A DNA stretch of 52,982 nt from an uncultured Clostridia bacterium (GTDB lineage Bacteria > Bacillota > Clostridia > TANB77 > CAG-508): positions 1-52,982 of the forward strand of contig CALXAA010000010.1 of the NCBI GenBank assembly GCA_944386165.1. Direction: 5' to 3'. The notes beneath the pieces are model-generated. The model was not told where the DNA came from and did not search any database. It was given only the letters and a program-made list of their open reading frames with translations. The position numbers were made by a program, and so were the translations under genes. This document shows, one piece after another, positions 15,689-24,457 of this stretch; the stretch's first letter is position 1; every line of letters starts with the position of its first letter.

Positions 15689-17095
15689 ATGAAAAAGAAA
15701 ATTTCGTTATTATTATTTTTACTAGTAATAACAATTTCAACAAGTGTTTTAGCTGCTGTGCCAAGTAGTGTAACAATGGAAATAGTTGAAAACAACACTT
15801 GTTCTATTCCATTAAGTGAAAATTCTACACTAGAGAAAGAAATTGTTGATTCTGATCTTAATAATCATCAAGTAACTATACAATTAAGACTAGAAAACAA
15901 TGAAACAGACTTTATCCCTACTGGAGAATTAATGTTAGTAATTGATAGTTCATCTAGTATGAATACAGAAGTATCTGATGGAACAACAAGAAAGGATTTA
16001 GTTTTAAACTCAGCAAATTCTCTTGTAGAAAGTTTATTAGAACTTAACTCATCAACTTTAAAAATTGGTGTTGTAACATTTTCATCAAGTACAACTCCAT
16101 CTGAAATGGGTACAGAAAAGGATGCTCAACTTGTAAGTGACTTTACTAATAACCTAGATGATTTAAAAACAAAAATATCTTCTATTGAAGGAACAGGGGC
16201 ATATACAGACTTAGATGCTGGTTTAAAATTAGCAAAATCAAGTTTTTCTGAAGATGATTCAAACAAATACATAATTGTTTTAACAGATGGTGTACCAAAT
16301 ATGAATGTTGGTAATTCAGATTTAGTAAGTATTGATGCATTAACAACTGTAATTAATACAACTAAAGAAACATTACTTTCTTTAGATGGTATAGAAGTAA
16401 TTTCTGTATTAACAGGTATAGAAAATGAAGATGCTAATGTTAGAACAGATGGTGAAACCTCAATTACTTATGGTCAAGTAATTGAAGGTGTATTTGGAAC
16501 AGAAGAAGAACCAACAATAGGAAAATTTTATAATATTTCAGATGCTGAAATTGAAACAACTATTAAAGAAAGCATATATTCAGATTTAGTTCCAATATCA
16601 AAAACATTAACAAATCTAACTATCGTAGATTATTTTCCTCCAGAAATAATTGAAAATTTTGAATTTGCTTATGTTGAAGGAACTGACTTATCAAATATTT
16701 CAACAACAATTGACCCAGAAACAGGTTGTATTATATGGAATGTTGCAGAACTATCAGCAGGAGAAGTTCTTACAGTTAAATATACTCTAACATTAAAAGA
16801 TGAATTTGATGAAAACATAATTGGAGAAATTTTAAATACTAATTTAAAACTTGATGTAGTTTATATAGATCCAGATGGAAAAGATCAAACAAAAACATCT
16901 GAAGAATCACCAAAAATAAGACTAAACGAAATTCCTGTAGAGGAGCCTCCAAAACAAGAAGAACCTCCAAAAGATGATACAGTTGCTCCTGAGCCATTAC
17001 CAAATACTGGTGCTCCAATAATAATTGGAATAATTTCAATTATAACAATTGCAACAATTTTCTTTGCAAAAAAATATAAAAATTTAAATTTTTAA
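15689..17095 (+). CDS. LPNTG-anchored surface protein with von Willebrand A domain
   Basis: 468 aa. Signal peptide (about 1-22). The vWA domain (about 75-290) has an intact metal-ion-dependent adhesion site: DSSSSM starting at D86, and TDGVPN later. A second beta-rich domain (about 300-420, with NFEFAYVEG and EVLTVKYTLTL) looks like a DUF11/isopeptide-type stalk domain. A Pro-rich spacer (PPKQEEPPKDD) leads to LPNTG (about 437-441), a hydrophobic span and a short basic tail, the complete sortase sorting signal. It would be covalently linked to the wall and act in adhesion or as a sortase-pilus tip. No sortase or pilus partner lies in this window. The ribosome binding site is AAAGGAAGG. Confidence 0.9.
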   Translation: MKKKISLLLFLLVITISTSVLAAVPSSVTMEIVENNTCSIPLSENSTLEKEIVDSDLNNHQVTIQLRLENNETDFIPTGELMLVIDSSSSMNTEVSDGTTRKDLVLNSANSLVESLLELNSSTLKIGVVTFSSSTTPSEMGTEKDAQLVSDFTNNLDDLKTKISSIEGTGAYTDLDAGLKLAKSSFSEDDSNKYIIVLTDGVPNMNVGNSDLVSIDALTTVINTTKETLLSLDGIEVISVLTGIENEDANVRTDGETSITYGQVIEGVFGTEEEPTIGKFYNISDAEIETTIKESIYSDLVPISKTLTNLTIVDYFPPEIIENFEFAYVEGTDLSNISTTIDPETGCIIWNVAELSAGEVLTVKYTLTLKDEFDENIIGEILNTNLKLDVVYIDPDGKDQTKTSEESPKIRLNEIPVEEPPKQEEPPKDDTVAPEPLPNTGAPIIIGIISIITIATIFFAKKYKNLNF

Positions 17096-17119
17096 AAAAT
17101 AAAATTTAAGTAATATATA

Positions 17120-17156
17120 CCACATAGATACCTCTAATTAAATCTATGTGGTTTCT
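17120..17156 (+). terminator. Terminator of the vWA gene
   Basis: CCACATAGAT at 17120-17129 pairs with ATCTATGTGG at 17142-17151, followed by TTTCTTTT. Confidence 0.82.
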
Positions 17157-17226
17157 TTTATAAATAAATTTAAAAAAAGTATTGTAATTTTTATTAATCT
17201 ATGTTAATATAATTAAGTAACTAATT

Positions 17227-17301
17227 AGGGGCATAGTGTTAATGGTAGCACATCGGTCTCCAAAACCGCTTGTCTGGGTTCGAATCCTAGTACCCCTGCC
17301 A
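17227..17301 (+). tRNA. tRNA-Trp (anticodon CCA), CCA end encoded
   Basis: A 75-nt cloverleaf. The anticodon loop is CTCCAAA, giving anticodon CCA; the T arm is CTGGG-TTCGAAT-CCTAG; the acceptor stem pairs AGGGGCA with TACCCCT, with one C-A mismatch at the sixth pair; the discriminator is G and CCA is encoded at 17299-17301. It is a single-gene unit between the vWA gene and the M23 pseudogene. Confidence 0.95.
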
Positions 17302-17308
17302 TATTATT

Positions 17309-17346
17309 GAAGAGTTTAGTTTAAAACTATACTCTTCTTTTTATTT
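17309..17346 (+). terminator. Terminator of tRNA-Trp
   Basis: A hairpin with GAAGAGT at 17309-17315 and ACTCTTC at 17331-17337, extended inward by TAGTT/AACTA across a single T-T mismatch, then a T-rich run. Confidence 0.85.
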
Positions 17347-17368
17347 AATACACTTAAAGGAGGTTTTA

Positions 17369-17957
17369 TTGAACAAATTAATTTATTCTATAATAATTTT
17401 CTCTATTATAATCTGTATTTTTTTTATTCCAGTTTTTTCATCTTCATCAAATTTTGAATGCTCAGAAAAAAATGAAATAAATGAAGTAATTTTTCTTGGA
17501 AACAGTAATTATGCTTGGCCTATTCCAGGTTATACAACTATCTCCTCTCCTTTTGGAAAACGTAAAGCACCAACAACAGGAGCTTCAACTTATCACAAAG
17601 GTGTAGATATTCCTGCACCAGAAGGAACTAATTTAATTGCAACTTGTGATGGAACTATAACTTTTACTGCCTTTCTTGGTGGTGGTGGATATACTATTAC
17701 TCTAACTAGTTTAGATGGAATAAAAATATCATATTGCCATGTCTCCCCTAATTATATAGTCCAAGTTGGTGATAATATTAAACAAGGTCAAATTATAGGT
17801 CATGTAGGTCCTAAATATGTATATAATGTTTCTGGTAATACTTACACTGACCCTACAAATCGGAAAACCAACAAATGGTGCTAGCACTGGGTGTCATCTC
17901 CATATTGGATTTAGAATAAACAATAATTATGTAAATCCTTTAGATTATTTACAATAA
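17369..17957 (+). pseudogene. M23 (LytM-type) endopeptidase with a single-base frameshift
   Basis: Starts with TTG at 17369 behind AAAGGAGG (17356-17363). Signal peptide about 1-24. The LytM domain begins at about residue 49 (AWPIPGYTTISSPFGKR) and has the first zinc site, H76 and D80 in YHKGVD. The open frame stops at 17884 after 171 residues, before the second active-site motif. Removing one base, the C at 17861, restores the frame: GKPTNGASTGCHLHIGF follows, containing the HxH motif, and the gene then ends at 17957 with about 195 residues. As written the product lacks part of the zinc site. A real mutation or a sequencing or assembly error would look the same. Confidence 0.85.
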
Positions 17958-18049
17958 CTTAAATTTGTGATATTATTAGTAGCACATGAAAATACAGGTT
18001 TATAGGTAATCCTTTAAAAACTTAAATCTATAATAAGGAATGATATTAT

Positions 18050-19795
18050 ATGGCTTTTGACGGAATTGTTACAAAAGTTTTAGTAAATGAATTTAAAAAT
18101 GATTTAATTGGTGGAAAAATTGATCAAATCTATCAGAATGATAAAAATACAATTCTTTTAAAGATTTATGCTAATCAAACTCATTTTTCTTTAAATATTT
18201 GTATAGATGCTCATAATTGTAGAATTAATTTAACAACAAATCAAAAGAAAAATCCTCTTGTTGCCCCTAATTTTTGTATGTTACTTAGAAAATATTTAAT
18301 TGGCGGAAGAATTTCAAATATTGAAACATTTGGATTAGAAAGACTTGTAAAAATTGATATTAATATATTAAATGATTTTAATGAAATTGAAACTAAATCT
18401 TTAATTATAGAGCTAATGGGAAAACACAGTAATGTAATTTTGCTAAATAATAAAAATATAATAATTGATGCTTTAAGACATATTACTGCAACAGATGATT
18501 TATATAGAGATATTTTACCATCTAGATTATATAGTTTTCCTATTTCTAATAAACAAGATTATACAAAATTAAACAGTTTTGATGAATTTTATTCACTAAT
18601 TGAAAATAATTTAAATTTTGAAGGAAATTCAATTTCTGAATATTTTTCAAAGATAATCTCTGATACTTTTGCAGGTTTTAGCTTATCTTTTGTAAAAAAT
18701 GCTATTGAAAAATGCAATATACAAAATACAAATAAAGAAAATTTACAAAAACTATATAATTATTTTAATAATGTATTATCTTTTAATAATCTTACTTTTG
18801 AAAATTTGTATAAAAAAGATAAACTTTATGATTATGTATTAACATGGTCTGATGAAGTTCCTTTAAATGACCAAAAATATAAATTAAATAATTTTATTGA
18901 TGATTTTTATTTTAATAGAGAAACAAAAGAAACATTCACCAACTATAGAAACAGTATTTTAAAAATGATTTTAGATTTATTAAAAAAATATAATAGCCGT
19001 TTAATGAGTATTAATTCAAAATTAAAAGATTGTGACGAAATGGATAAATATAAACTTTTCGGAGAATTAATTACTGCTAATTTATATAAATTATCAAATA
19101 CACATACAGATTATATTGAACTTGAAAATTATTATGATAATAATAATTTAATTAAAATACCTTTAGATAAAAAATATTCTCCTAATTTAAATGCAAAAAA
19201 ATATTTTAAAAAATATTCAAAACTAAAAAATGCTCTTGAAATTGTTTCTACTCAAAAAAAAGAAACAGAACAAGAATTGGATTATATTCAAAGTATAGTT
19301 TATGAATTAGAAACTGCAACAACTTTAGAGGAAATTCAAGATATTTTTGAAGAAATTTCTGAAAATGTTATATTTAAAAATAGTTTAAAATTAAATAAAA
19401 AGGAAAAAACAAAAAGTTCAAAAAAGAAGAAACAAGAAAAACATTATTCTCCCCTACATTTTGAAGTTGATGATTTTGATTTATATGTAGGTAGAAATAA
19501 TAAGGAAAATGATTGGCTTACATTTACTTTTGCAAATAAATCTGACATTTGGTTTCATACAAAAGATATTCATGGAAGCCATGTTATATTAAAATGTGGA
19601 GATTTTGAAGTCTCTGATGATACTCTTGTTAAATGTGCTAAAATTGCTGCTGAACATAGCAAAGCAAAAAATTCTTCTAATGTTCCTGTTGATTATTGTA
19701 AAGTAAAATTTGTAAAAAAACCTAATGGAAGCAAGCCCGGAATGGTTATTTTTACAAATAATAAGACTATATATGTAAATCCGCTTAATAGTTAA
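18050..19795 (+). CDS. rqcH: RqcH/Rqc2 homologue (NFACT family), ribosome-associated quality control
   Basis: 581 aa. The N-terminal NFACT-N domain (MAFDGIVTKVLVNEF, then KIDQIYQ and FCMLLRKYL) is followed by a helix-hairpin-helix and a long coiled-coil middle (about 300-450). The C-terminal NFACT-R domain has VGRNNKENDWLTF and DIWFHTKDIHGSHVIL, the conserved segment of the family. RqcH binds stalled 50S subunits carrying peptidyl-tRNA and recruits tRNA-Ala to add C-terminal alanine tails that mark the chain for degradation. Older annotations call it fibronectin-binding protein. It converges with ileS across a shared terminator. Confidence 0.92.
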   Translation: MAFDGIVTKVLVNEFKNDLIGGKIDQIYQNDKNTILLKIYANQTHFSLNICIDAHNCRINLTTNQKKNPLVAPNFCMLLRKYLIGGRISNIETFGLERLVKIDINILNDFNEIETKSLIIELMGKHSNVILLNNKNIIIDALRHITATDDLYRDILPSRLYSFPISNKQDYTKLNSFDEFYSLIENNLNFEGNSISEYFSKIISDTFAGFSLSFVKNAIEKCNIQNTNKENLQKLYNYFNNVLSFNNLTFENLYKKDKLYDYVLTWSDEVPLNDQKYKLNNFIDDFYFNRETKETFTNYRNSILKMILDLLKKYNSRLMSINSKLKDCDEMDKYKLFGELITANLYKLSNTHTDYIELENYYDNNNLIKIPLDKKYSPNLNAKKYFKKYSKLKNALEIVSTQKKETEQELDYIQSIVYELETATTLEEIQDIFEEISENVIFKNSLKLNKKEKTKSSKKKKQEKHYSPLHFEVDDFDLYVGRNNKENDWLTFTFANKSDIWFHTKDIHGSHVILKCGDFEVSDDTLVKCAKIAAEHSKAKNSSNVPVDYCKVKFVKKPNGSKPGMVIFTNNKTIYVNPLNS

Positions 19796-19812
19796 TTAAA
19801 AATTAAAATAAG

Positions 19813-19878
19813 AAAGCCACTCTCTATAAATTATTTTGCAATACCAAGGTATAAAAAATAATTTATATAGTGGCTTTT
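19813..19878. terminator. Bidirectional terminator between rqcH and ileS
   Basis: Outer stem AAAGCCACT/AGTGGCTTT with an inner TATAAATTATTTT/AAAATAATTTATA stem, T-rich on the plus side and A-rich at the other flank. It serves two convergent genes. Confidence 0.75.
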
Positions 19879-19890
19879 ATTATATAAGTT

Positions 19891-22800
19891 TTATTTAATT
19901 ACTTCTACATCAAGCATTAATTTCTCACCATTTATTGAAACTTCTGTATAAGTATCTCTTTTTGTATTATATTCAATTGTTTTTGCTAATGTTTCTTTCA
20001 TTATTTCTTTATCAAATTTCTTAACAAGATTTTCTAACATTTGATTTTCAGATACATATAATGTTATTTTATCTAATACTTCAAATCCTTTATCTTTTCT
20101 CATATTTTGAACTTTTGATAAAATTTCTCTTACATACCCTTCTTCTTTTAGTTCTGGTGTAATTGTTGTTTCTAATACAACTCCTATTTCTCCTTCACCA
20201 GCAAATGCGAAACCTTCTTTTCCTTGCATTGTTACAAGTAAGTTTTCTGAAGTTAGTGGTATTTGTACTTCATCAATTTCTATATATTCTGTTCCACCAT
20301 TTTTTACTTTATTAGCTAAATCCATTTGATTTAATTTTGAAATTGCTTCTCTAATTTTTGGTATTAGTTTTCCATATTCTTTTCCTAAAACAGGTAAATT
20401 TGGTTTTATTTCAAAATGTACATAATCAGACATATTAGCTCCAAGTTCAACTTCTTTTACATTTAATTCACTTTTTACAATATTTCCATAGTATTCTGGT
20501 AAGGTGCTGGCAGATATTAACATTTTTGAAAGTGGTTGTCTGTTTTTGATATTTGCTGTATTTCTTGCACTTCTTCCTAGTTTTACTATTGTGTATGCTA
20601 AGTCCATTTCATTTTCTAATTTTTTGTCTATTTCTTTTTTATTTACTTCTGGCCATAAACATAAATGAACACTTTCTGGTGCATTTTTGTCAAGTCCTAC
20701 AACTAAGTTTTGATAAATTTCATCTGCTATAAATGGTACAAATGGTGCTGAAACTTTTATTAAATTTACTAATACTTTATATAATGTTGTATAAGCTCCT
20801 ATTTTGTCATCTGTTAGCTCTTCTCCCCAGAATCTTTCTCTATTTGTACGTACATACCAGTTTGAAAGACTATCTGTAAAGTCTTCTATTTTTATTGCTG
20901 CACCTGTAATGTCATATTTATCTAACTTTTCAGCTACTTCTAAAATTAATGTGTTTAATTTTGATAAAATCCATTTATCCATTATGTTTTCTGATTTGAA
21001 ATTACTATATTCTAATGGGTTGAATTTATCTATTTCTGCATATAGGCAATAGAATGAGTATACATTCCATAATGTGCTTAAAAATCCTCTTTGTGTTTCT
21101 TGAACATTTTTTATTCCTAATCTTTTAGGTAACCAAGGACTACTGCTTACATAAAAATGCCATCTTGTTGCATCAGCTCCTACTGTATCTAATAATTCCA
21201 TTGGGTCTACACCATTTTTCTTTGATTTTGACATTTTTTGTCCATGTTCATCTAAAACATGACCTAATACTATACAATTTTCATATGATGCTTTATCAAA
21301 TAAACATGTTGATATTGCAAGTAATGTGTAGAACCATCCTCTTGTTTGGTCAATTGCTTCTGAAATGAACTGTGCTGGGAAGTGTTTTTCAAATTCTTCC
21401 TTGTTTTCAAATGGATAATGTAATTGTGCAAATGGCATTGAGCCTGAGTCAAACCAACAATCTATTACTTCTTTATATCTTGTCATTTCTTTTCCACATT
21501 CTGGGCATTTTAAATGAACATTGTCTATATATGGTTTGTGTAGTTCGATATTTTCTGGACAGTTTATTGCTTTTTCTTTTAATTCAGCAATACTTCCTAT
21601 ACATTCTTCATGGCCACATTCACATTTCCATACTGGTAATGGTGTTCCCCAATATCTGTCTCTTGAAATTCCCCAGTCTATTACATTTTCTAGGAATTTT
21701 CCAAATCTTCCTGTTCTAATTGTGTCTGGATACCATTTTATTGTATTATTATTTGCAACTAATTTGTCTCTAACTTTTGTCATTGAAACAAACCAGCTTT
21801 CTTTTGGATAATATAGAAGTGGTGTGTCACATCTCCAGCAATGTGGATATGAGTGTATATGTTTTTCTTTGCTAAATAATTTGCCTTGTTCTGCTAACCA
21901 TTTGCAGATGTCTTCATTGCAGTCTCTTACAAATCTTCCTGCCCAAGGCTCAACTTCTGGAACAAATTTTCCTGATTTATCTACTAAGTTTACAAATGCA
22001 ATTCCATTTTGCTTTGATACTAAACTATCATCTTCACCATATGCTGGTGCTATGTGAACAATTCCTGTTCCGTCTGTAAGTGTTACATAATCTCCATGAA
22101 TTACTACAAATGCTTTTCCATCTACTTTGGCAAATGGCATTAATTGTTCATATTCTAATCCAAGTAAATCTGATCCTTTAAATTCTTTTACAATTTCATA
22201 TGGTGTTTCTCTTAGTACTGATTCTACTAAGTCTTTTGCTAAAATATAGTTTTCGTATTTTGGCTCATCATCTGTTCCTATATTTGCTTTTACTTCTACA
22301 TATGTGTATGCTTTATTAACACATAATGCTAAGTTTGATGGTAATGTCCATGGTGTTGTTGTCCATGCTAATATATATGTGTTTTCTTTTCCTTTTACTT
22401 TGAATTTTGCTATACATGTTAAATCTTTAACATCTTTATATCCTTGTGCTACTTCATGTGATGAAAGTGCTGTTCCACATCTTGGGCAATATGGCATTAC
22501 TTTATGTCCTTCATATAATAATCCTTTTTTCCATAATTCTTTTAATGCCCACCATACTGATTCTATATAATCATTATGATATGTTACATATGGATGATCC
22601 ATGTCTACCCAGAAGCCTACTTTATTTGTCATTTCTTCCCACATATGAACATATGTAAATACACTTTCTTTACATTGTTTTACGAATTTTTCTACACCAT
22701 ATTGTTCAATTTGCTCTTTACCTGAAATTCCAAGTTTCTTCTCAATTTCAAGTTCAACTGGTAATCCATGTGTGTCCCATCCTGCTTTTCTATCAACATG

Positions 22801-23031
22801 ATATCCTTTCATAACTTTATATCTTGGGATAATATCTTTCATTACCCTTGTTTCAATATGTCCAACATGTGGCTTTCCATTTGCTGTTGGTGGTCCATCA
22901 TAAAATGTGAAATATCTTTTGCCTTTATTCATATCAAAATTCTTTTGCATGATTCCTTTTTTCTTCCACATTTCTGCAACTTCTCTTTCCATTCCAACAA
23001 AACCATTTTTTAATTCTACTTTTTTATACAT
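19891..23031 (-). CDS. ileS: Isoleucyl-tRNA synthetase, long (type 2, eukaryote-like) form
   Basis: 1046 aa. The class I signatures are present: HVGH at 55-58 in [13 protein letters not shown], and KMSKS near residue 600. The editing domain ([15 protein letters not shown]) is complete. Length and the motif GYKDVKD after the first Cys pair (CPRCG) place it with the long IleRS2 group found in eukaryotes and part of the bacteria; that group is often less sensitive to mupirocin than the roughly 920-aa IleRS1. The ribosome binding site AAGGAGG is placed directly against the triple AACCGG repeat. It is the second gene after the T-box leader, behind a DUF1653 gene. Confidence 0.95.
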   Translation of the reverse strand: MYKKVELKNGFVGMEREVAEMWKKKGIMQKNFDMNKGKRYFTFYDGPPTANGKPHVGHIETRVMKDIIPRYKVMKGYHVDRKAGWDTHGLPVELEIEKKLGISGKEQIEQYGVEKFVKQCKESVFTYVHMWEEMTNKVGFWVDMDHPYVTYHNDYIESVWWALKELWKKGLLYEGHKVMPYCPRCGTALSSHEVAQGYKDVKDLTCIAKFKVKGKENTYILAWTTTPWTLPSNLALCVNKAYTYVEVKANIGTDDEPKYENYILAKDLVESVLRETPYEIVKEFKGSDLLGLEYEQLMPFAKVDGKAFVVIHGDYVTLTDGTGIVHIAPAYGEDDSLVSKQNGIAFVNLVDKSGKFVPEVEPWAGRFVRDCNEDICKWLAEQGKLFSKEKHIHSYPHCWRCDTPLLYYPKESWFVSMTKVRDKLVANNNTIKWYPDTIRTGRFGKFLENVIDWGISRDRYWGTPLPVWKCECGHEECIGSIAELKEKAINCPENIELHKPYIDNVHLKCPECGKEMTRYKEVIDCWFDSGSMPFAQLHYPFENKEEFEKHFPAQFISEAIDQTRGWFYTLLAISTCLFDKASYENCIVLGHVLDEHGQKMSKSKKNGVDPMELLDTVGADATRWHFYVSSSPWLPKRLGIKNVQETQRGFLSTLWNVYSFYCLYAEIDKFNPLEYSNFKSENIMDKWILSKLNTLILEVAEKLDKYDITGAAIKIEDFTDSLSNWYVRTNRERFWGEELTDDKIGAYTTLYKVLVNLIKVSAPFVPFIADEIYQNLVVGLDKNAPESVHLCLWPEVNKKEIDKKLENEMDLAYTIVKLGRSARNTANIKNRQPLSKMLISASTLPEYYGNIVKSELNVKEVELGANMSDYVHFEIKPNLPVLGKEYGKLIPKIREAISKLNQMDLANKVKNGGTEYIEIDEVQIPLTSENLLVTMQGKEGFAFAGEGEIGVVLETTITPELKEEGYVREILSKVQNMRKDKGFEVLDKITLYVSENQMLENLVKKFDKEIMKETLAKTIEYNTKRDTYTEVSINGEKLMLDVEVIK

Positions 23032-23055
23032 AATAAATCCTCCTTTTTGTTAATT

Positions 23056-23165
23056 GGGCAATTTGGTACCGGTTCTCTTTTTGCCTTTTTTTGGGCAATT
23101 TGGTACCGGTTCTCTTTTTGTCTTTCCTTGGGCAATTTGGTACCGGTTCTATTTTTGCCTTTTTT
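23056..23165. repeat. AACCGGTACC dispersed repeat, three tandem copies with a 37-bp period
   Basis: GGGCAATTTGGTACCGGTTC begins at 23056, 23093 and 23130, exactly 37 bp apart, each followed by a T-rich run. Read on the minus strand the core is AGAACCGGTACCAAATTG, the same family as 2359-2440. The copy nearest the DUF1653 gene supplies its stop codon (the TAG of AAATAGAACC). Confidence 0.88.
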
Positions 23166-23400
23166 TGCTTGGTATGTCTTGTAGTTCAAATCTGTATTTT
23201 TGCGTTACATTTGGATATTTTTCGTGGTCTACTTCTGATAAAAACATTTTCTTTGGTCTTATCCATAGTCCACAGTCTTCATATAATTTCCTGTATACTA
23301 CAAATTCTTCTTGTGTTTCAGAGTCTTTGGCAACATCTTCTACTAAGTAGTAGTCTCCTTTAAAGTGCTTGTAAATTCCTTTGATTTTTAGTTCTTGCAT
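23149..23400 (-). CDS. DUF1653 domain protein, 83 aa
   Basis: 83 aa from the ATG at 23400, chosen because AAAGGAGGAG lies just upstream; a longer frame starting at 23427 has no such signal. The sequence GIYKHFKGDYYLVEDVAKDSE, VVYRKLYEDCGLWIRPKKMF is the DUF1653 pattern, a small beta-rich domain of unknown function. It is the first gene behind the T-box, with ileS 117 bp downstream, so its expression should follow uncharged tRNA levels. Its last codons and stop run into the AACCGG repeat, which suggests that the repeat insertion reset the C-terminus. Confidence 0.85.
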   Translation of the reverse strand: MQELKIKGIYKHFKGDYYLVEDVAKDSETQEEFVVYRKLYEDCGLWIRPKKMFLSEVDHEKYPNVTQKYRFELQDIPSKKRQK

Positions 23401-23452
23401 CCTCTTCTCCTCCTTTTTTATTTGCAAATTTAGGTGCTAGTTTCTTGTTGTA

Positions 23453-23817
23453 TACAAAAAAATGCCCTAGCATACATTTTTTTGTATGTTAGGACGAATT
23501 ATCTCCGCGGTACCACCTATCTTAGTAATCTTTTATATCTAATTTATTGTTTATATATTTTCTGCAATGATTTTCTTAATTTTCGATTACTCTCTTAAAA
23601 ATCTTTAACGCAGATATACGACAAAACTTACTTTTTGATTTTTATTCATGTTCAGTTTTGCAACTTGACTAGGTGATAACATAAATTACTTGTATGATTA
23701 TTATTTTACAACTAACTTATAGCAATTTTGCTAAATAATTTTTACTTTCAAACTCTCACCTTGTGTTTGATTCTCTGTAAAGATATTATATTATTTGTAT
23801 TGTCCTAGTTCTTGTTT
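23453..23817 (-). promoter_or_regulatory. T-box leader (probably tRNA-Ile responsive) ahead of DUF1653-ileS
   Basis: On the minus strand the T-box core TAGGTGGTACCGCGG (about 23518-23504) is followed by AGATAATTCGTCCTA, which can close the antiterminator, and by a terminator hairpin CCTAACATAC/GTATGCTAGG with a run of T around 23462-23456. Upstream, ACAGAGAATC and GGTGAGAG resemble Stem I elements. The position ahead of ileS implies tRNA-Ile; I could not locate the specifier codon with certainty. This leader fills most of the gene-free stretch 23401-23936. Confidence 0.88.
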
Positions 23818-23823
23818 TTTGTT

Positions 23824-23851
23824 ATTATATCACGTTTTTACTTTTTTGCAA
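23824..23851 (-). promoter_or_regulatory. Promoter of the T-box-ileS transcript
   Basis: On the minus strand TTGCAA (23851-23846), a 16-bp spacer and TATAAT (23829-23824). Confidence 0.7.
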
Positions 23852-23897
23852 TAGTAAATTTTAATTTTGATTAAAATTTGAAAGAAAATTAAAAATT

Positions 23898-23918
23898 CCT
23901 CGTACTTTTTATACGAGG
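23898..23918 (-). terminator. Terminator of the folA operon
   Basis: CCTCGTA at 23898-23904 pairs with TACGAGG at 23912-23918. On the minus strand it is followed by AATTTTTAATTTT. A partial AACCGGCAC repeat copy lies between it and folA (about 23924-23939). Confidence 0.7.
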
Positions 23919-23936
23919 GAAAAAAGAGAACCGGCA

Positions 23937-24431
23937 CTATTTTTCCCTTTCATATGTAACGAATTCATATTCTAAATTATGGTCTTCGTCTTTCTTTCTT
24001 GGTTCTCTTGAAACTTCTTTCCAAATTGTTTCATTAATTCTTGGAAATACTGCATCTCCATCAAAGTCTTGTTCTAATTCTGTTACATACATTTTTTTTA
24101 CATATGGCATTAGCAAATTGTAAATCATTGCTCCGCCAATTACAAAGCATTCATTTTCTTGGTCTTCTATATATTGCTGTATTTGTAACATTGAATGTAC
24201 TACTTCTGTGTCTTCACTATTTACTTTGAAATCTGGGTTGTTTGAAAATACGACTTTTTTTCTTTCTCTTAAAAATTGTCCTAATGTTTCATAGGTTTTT
24301 CTTCCCATTATTACTGTTTTGCCTTCTGTTAATTCTTTGAATTTTTTTGATTCTGCTGGTAATCCCCAAATTAATTTATTGTTTTTTCCTATTACATTAT
24401 TTTTAGCTTTAGCTACTATTATGCTTAACAT
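23937..24431 (-). CDS. folA: Dihydrofolate reductase
   Basis: 164 aa from the ATG at 24431, behind AAAGGGAG; the longer frame from 24449 includes the ribosome binding site itself. The sequence begins MLSIIVAKAKNNVIGKNNKLIW, where the IG and LIWGLPAE segments form the nicotinamide and folate site; VIMGRKTYETLG and FVIGGAMIYN are the other DHFR signatures. It reduces dihydrofolate to tetrahydrofolate with NADPH. It is the last gene of the run and lies 26 bp after fhs, so one-carbon folate genes are grouped. No thymidylate synthase is in the window. Confidence 0.95.
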   Translation of the reverse strand: MLSIIVAKAKNNVIGKNNKLIWGLPAESKKFKELTEGKTVIMGRKTYETLGQFLRERKKVVFSNNPDFKVNSEDTEVVHSMLQIQQYIEDQENECFVIGGAMIYNLLMPYVKKMYVTELEQDFDGDAVFPRINETIWKEVSREPRKKDEDHNLEYEFVTYEREK

Positions 24432-24457
24432 TTTAATTCTCCCTTTCAATGTGTTTT

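Noticed and set aside
17369..17884. The 171-residue frame as a complete M23 peptidase
   Set aside because: It stops before the second zinc motif, and the adjacent frame continues with the exact family sequence after removal of one base.
23056..23165. Three repeats at a regular 37-bp period as a CRISPR array
   Set aside because: The unit is continuous with T-rich filler that is nearly the same in each copy; there are no unique spacers of normal length and no cas genes. It belongs to the dispersed AACCGG family.
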